NCBI GenBank assembly: GCA_016801845.1
Contig: CM028928.1
Span: forward strand, 11,948,827 to 12,012,826
Direction of reading: 5' to 3'
DNA: 64,000 nucleotides
DNA from: Polydactylus sextarius
Taxonomy: Eukaryota > Chordata > Actinopteri > Polynemidae
Part shown: positions 59,707 through 64,000 of the stretch, one piece after another
Position numbering within the stretch: position 1 is the first letter of the stretch
Layout of the letters: every line of letters starts with the position of its first letter
Program-made: the position numbers and the translations under genes
The notes under the pieces: generated by a model
Databases searched by the model: none
The model's input: only the letters and a program-made list of their open reading frames with translations
What the model was told of the DNA's origin: nothing

Positions 59707-62700
59707 GCCACCCACAGTTGTATGTCAAGGTCTTTCCTAAAATCCCTTCTTAGAAAGTAGATCTCATTATCTTATTATAGCACACAATAGCTTTAATCCA
59801 AAGTCTCAGTGCAAACACACAGTCGCAGTGACTGTCTGTCAGACTGTAAGATCACTGACCATTAAAAATCTGAAATGGACAGACTTAACAGGTTTATTAC
59901 ATTTCTCTGCACCACCGAGCTCAATTCAGTCAGCAATGTCATCAAATAACAAATACAATTATTCAAATTTTAACATAAATTAAGATTAACTATATCATAA
60001 AGCCTAATTGGCACTTTTCCAGCCATGTTATGCAACTGAATTCACCATTAGTTTTCTCCATCTAATCGGCTAAACTGAGAGCTTTTATGTGCACTATTAC
60101 ATATTTCCAATACTATGTATCTCAGGATTAGGAGGCCTTTAATTATTAACAAAAAAAGCAGAATGTGACAAAAAAAATGCATTCTATAATCTAATATATA
60201 TCATATATTTAAATATTTTATTTTACATTTCGTTGAGCTGAGTTGTTTTATGTTAATGAGTAAGTTTAAGAGTCTTGCATCATTGGCATCAAACAGTCCA
60301 ACCCAATTGGTGCTCGTAGCCCCACCCACATCCAAAATCACCCGCCAACACTGGTCACAAACTGACGCAACAGCAGCAGCTGCAGGTCTTGTGGAGATTT
60401 TCACAGGTCACTCCTGTCTATAGACAATAAGTTACACCCTTTCAACTACAGTGCAACGCTGCTCCTACACCCAACCCACTTAACTTGTAGTGGCAGTTAA
60501 CAGTACCTAGCACTGTGCAGATAAGATATCTTGACACTTTATGTCAGAAAATGAGGTCACTACAGTAGTTAAGGGTAAAAGATCCGGCAGCTGGAATGAA
60601 ACAAGGGTGTGAGAATACAGACGGAATAAGGAGGCAGTAAAGAAAGAATAAATTCTACAATATGTTAGATTTACAATCTACAATGTATAATATGTTATAT
60701 GGAAAGTTATTTAACCTGGTTAAAGACTAATCAAAATGATCAATATCTAACAGTTTCTGATTGTAATCATAGACAATCATGTAGCTACAGTACATGAGTT
60801 GTGTTGTGCAGGCTCATAAGATCATTGTATGTATGACCACAGAGACTGATTAAATGTTGTTCATTTTAATATAGGGATTAGATCCAACAATAGAGATAAT
60901 CCATCACCTCATTGGCAGTTTTCAGGAATGTGACGACCTGCAGTTATCAGTATTCTCCCCCTTTTTTCATTTCTCTGAGCCACAATGTATCAGTGCTCCT
61001 TTAAAAATTCATGCCCCTTAAGGATACCATGAAGCAGCTCTCAATACTCCACACACCAGAACATTCACACCAAAAAAGCAGCAGATTTTTGCACATTACA
61101 AGGAAGTGAAAATGTGAGAATGAAACACGGATGTAGATAATTTGGGTCCGACAAAAACCAGATTTAGAAAGGATTTCTAAGGAATCATAAATCCTGTATT
61201 TGAGGCAGATGGTCTCTGTCTTCACCTGAGGACAGCCATCTGTTCTAAAACATTGTCAGTCATGTAAGACAGCGCTGTGGTACTAGTTCCTTCTACTTAT
61301 TCCCCAAAGAAATCCTAAGCGAGCACAAAGACTCACTCTTGTTTTTGCTCTTTAGTGACAGTGTTGTTGCCAGTAAAACCAGTAGAGAGATGTGTTTGCT
61401 GGAAGCCAGAAATAACGGATGGAGGGGGAATCAGTGTACACACTGTATGTGCCAAGTCTTCCCTCAAATGGCACCGTTGTGCAACTTATAACTGAGAGAG
61501 ACACAGAAATAAGGCCAACTCCCTGTTGTGTATGAGTAGATGAAAGCACAGAGGACGTTGGCACTATCACAAAATCCATTTTTACAGTGTATGACAGCAA
61601 GATGTAAACATAGCACGTGTCACACTGTTGTCACTGTGGCAACACCAGGAAACAAAGACCAGAAATTCACAAAGGATTTTAACATTCTGTCCACATGGTA
61701 ACCACATTCTCCAGACACTACAACACTATCAGGGTTTAGAATCAATTAAACAGTTATTAACATGGTTAATTTCAGGTTGTTTCTTTTAAAAGTAATAAAA
61801 AATAAAATAAAATAAAAACGACACAAACCACAGTGAAGGTACTGAATAGAGTCTTAATGTCTACACTCTTTTCAATGAGAGATGTCACTGGGAGCAGTCA
61901 CAGCTGCAAGAATTGGCTCTGCAACATTCAGTGCAACTTACCAGTGGTTGATTCAGCTTAATTTCTTAAGTTTGTTATTTTAAGCTTGTTTTCTCGAGTT
62001 TTAATGAACATTATTCAGGATAAAATGGCTGAAAAGGTCCACAGAAGACCTTTTGACATCTCACAACATGTTGATTATCCTGTGGTTTTTCACACCACAA
62101 CAAACAAATGACAAATTACTTTTTCTTGTATTTGGGAAATTTGTATCAACTTAGACTGAGGGGATCAATAAACTATGTCTGATTTTGCAACTGGAACTGA
62201 AATGGAACAAAAATAGAAAGAGTTTGATCAACACAATAAGGTCCTGGTTTGTTTCTGGTGGTTAACAAACCTACGTATTTGTGCAGTAGCTTCCTTGGTG
62301 AAGGTGTGCGTTAAGCATCTGATGAAACTTAAATCCCCTCTGGGACACACACACACTTGTAGACATGAATGGAATATCAATGGTCAGCACCAGCAGAAAG
62401 AAGTGCCAAGGATCACAGTTCAAATCCCGCTTGTTGCCTCTTCATTCAAATGCATATGAGGCCGGTGAGTTTGTCCTCTTGCAGCTTTTGTGCAGAGTCC
62501 AGTGTTTTCAGTGCTTTCAGTGCCTCCGGCTCTGCAGCTCATTTTTGTGTGAATGTGTCCGGTGAATAGCAAAGAGCTCCTCATGCTCCTTGTGCAGTAG
62601 ACCACTTCTCCCCACTGACAACGAATTAATGTGCACAGTGCTCTGCAAGGCAACACAGAGGAACATTATGTATTTGAGTCTAATCATAGTAGTTATTCTC

Positions 62701-62796
62701 CATCATGTTCTGCATGTGGAGTGTTTATTTCAGAGGTTTGATGACTGCAGAACAGCTGAGAGAGAAGAGTTTATGTAGACGTATATACACTACATT

Positions 62797-62840
62797 ATCT
62801 CTTTCTCTCTCTCTGTATGTGTGTGTGTGTATATCTCTCT
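62797..62840. repeat. Compound (CT)n(TG)n tract
   Basis: CT repeat followed by TG repeat and ATATCTCTCT. Confidence 0.85.
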
Positions 62841-64000
62841 TCTCCATGCTGTAGCAGTTGTGACATACTTGTGTGGCATGCTATGTGATGCAGTGTTTAA
62901 CATAACACCTTCCAGCGCAGTGGACAAAGTATGGCAAATGTCCAGGTTTTTTTTTTTTCCAAACAAGACTACTGCACAGTGAACAGTTCTGCGTTCACTG
63001 TGTTTAATGGTCTTCTTATCTGTCTCTCCACTAAAAACAGAACTGATAGACGCGTCATTTTGTGGCTCTGTTCTGTCACTGAGGGTTCCTAGACCTGTTT
63101 AATCATTTCTGAAATCTCATTTATATACAAAGTGGGATTGTGTTTGAGATCTTACATAATGTAATCCCTGAAGGGAAAACAGAGGAAGTCAAGGCTGTGA
63201 CCTGACTGAGTTCATTAGAATTTAATTTAACCCACAGTGGGAGTCTCATAAAGGGTTGAACTGCCTAAAAAGTCATTTACACAATTAACTGACCAGATAT
63301 GGAAGAGAAGAGTTATACCATTATTTATTTCCTTTACGTATTGGCCAGATCCCTCTTGTCACTCATCATCTGGTCTCCTGAGAATCCTTAGTGGTGTCAG
63401 TGTTTCACTGCATATTGTCTAAATTATCGAGAATAATATCCTACTTAATAAACATGTGTCAATGGATAAATAAAGTCACACGGGTTTAAAATTTCTCATC
63501 AGTGTGTCTGTAAAGTAACCCACTCAGATTATGTAAACTGATGTCCCCAATCCAGTTGCTCCCAATAAATCATCTAGATTTAGTTTGTATATTTTTGGTC
63601 CCTGGTCACAATTTGTTGCTGTTGTAAGAGGGGGTTGGACTATTACCCCCCTACCACCACCATCACCACACCCCTCCCCAATGTTTTTCCATGTCACTCA
63701 TCCATCATGATCTTTGCTTCAAGCCCAAATGTTCCCTGTGCCTGCTGTGTTTTTTTGGGGCCTACAGGCCTCCATATCTTGTGTGACAGCGAAACAGCCT
63801 TTTCCACCACAGACACATGGTGGTGGTTTGAATTTCTGCATTGTTTCTATATATTGACCGAATTACATAAGAGTCTGAAATGTTGCAGGTGAGTAAACAA
63901 AGTGAAATGTACATATGAGTTGAATATACAGCAAACATCGTAGAGTAAAGACTGAGCAGACCAACCCGTTTTGTCTGCTTCAAGTCTTTGAATGAAATCC

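Larger units (their letters stand above)
54676..64000. other. Non-coding sequence to the window end
   Basis: No exon, RNA gene or well-defined transposon recognised. Contains poly(A) at 55555-55577, TTAATTAATTA-rich sequence at 56160-56255, (CT)n at 59668-59706 and CT/TG-rich sequence at 62797-62840. The largest frame (130 codons, minus, 57539-57147) has no domain. The stretch could be a gene desert or a long intron. Confidence 0.45.

Noticed and set aside
1..64000. CRISPR array, phage, operon or toxin-antitoxin signals
   Set aside because: Direct repeats are microsatellites or eukaryotic transposons. There are no regularly spaced repeats with unique spacers and no clustered intronless genes.

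Overview
The window is nuclear DNA of a ray-finned fish, probably a percomorph teleost. It is AT-rich, dense in simple repeats and poly(T)/poly(A) tracts, and carries fish-type interspersed repeats: a tRNA-derived SINE, an L2-type LINE tail, and hAT, Harbinger and Tc1/mariner derivatives. Its genes are split by GT-AG introns. No prokaryotic, organellar or viral gene set is visible. Most of the 64 kb is non-coding, and most long open frames are chance frames over microsatellites, repeats or real exons.

Two protein-coding genes can be read with confidence, divergently arranged about 1.6 kb apart. RBIS (C8orf59 family, ribosome biogenesis factor) is on the minus strand: three coding exons (36079 down to 35572, 98 aa) plus a probable 5' non-coding exon ending at 37908. 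A cytosolic alpha-carbonic anhydrase of the CA II / fish cahz type is on the plus strand: seven exons (39587 to 44306, 260 aa) with a TATA box at 39478. Human chromosome 8q21 has RBIS next to the CA13/CA1/CA3/CA2 cluster, so the pair is a piece of conserved synteny. Here a single CA gene follows RBIS, and no E2F5 or LRRCC1 coding exon was recognised to the left.

Layout: 1-7.3 kb has no recognised coding exon but looks like the tail of a transcription unit (a spliceable 39-nt exon at 1129, polyadenylation signals near 6.7-6.8 kb, an opposite-strand signal at 6.89 kb). 8.7-10.5 kb is a nest of repeats with a complete-looking 815-bp hAT-type element inside another repeat inside a third. 10.5-17 kb is repeat-poor with stretches that resemble conserved non-coding elements, plus a Harbinger remnant at 15.1-15.5 kb. 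17-23.3 kb holds a hairpin, a Tc1-like remnant, a LINE fragment broken by a foldback MITE, an L2-like LINE 3' end and a tRNA-derived SINE. 23.3-34.9 kb is unassigned sequence with a foldback element at 29.1-29.8 kb. 34.9-44.9 kb holds the two genes. 45-64 kb is non-coding, with a mariner/Tc1-type element at 54.0-54.7 kb and scattered old repeats.

No new multi-gene system was found. The most testable observations are the 17-unit TG tract against the carbonic anhydrase exon 3 splice acceptor, the nested transposons with an 8-bp target duplication, and three long near-perfect hairpins of unknown origin.
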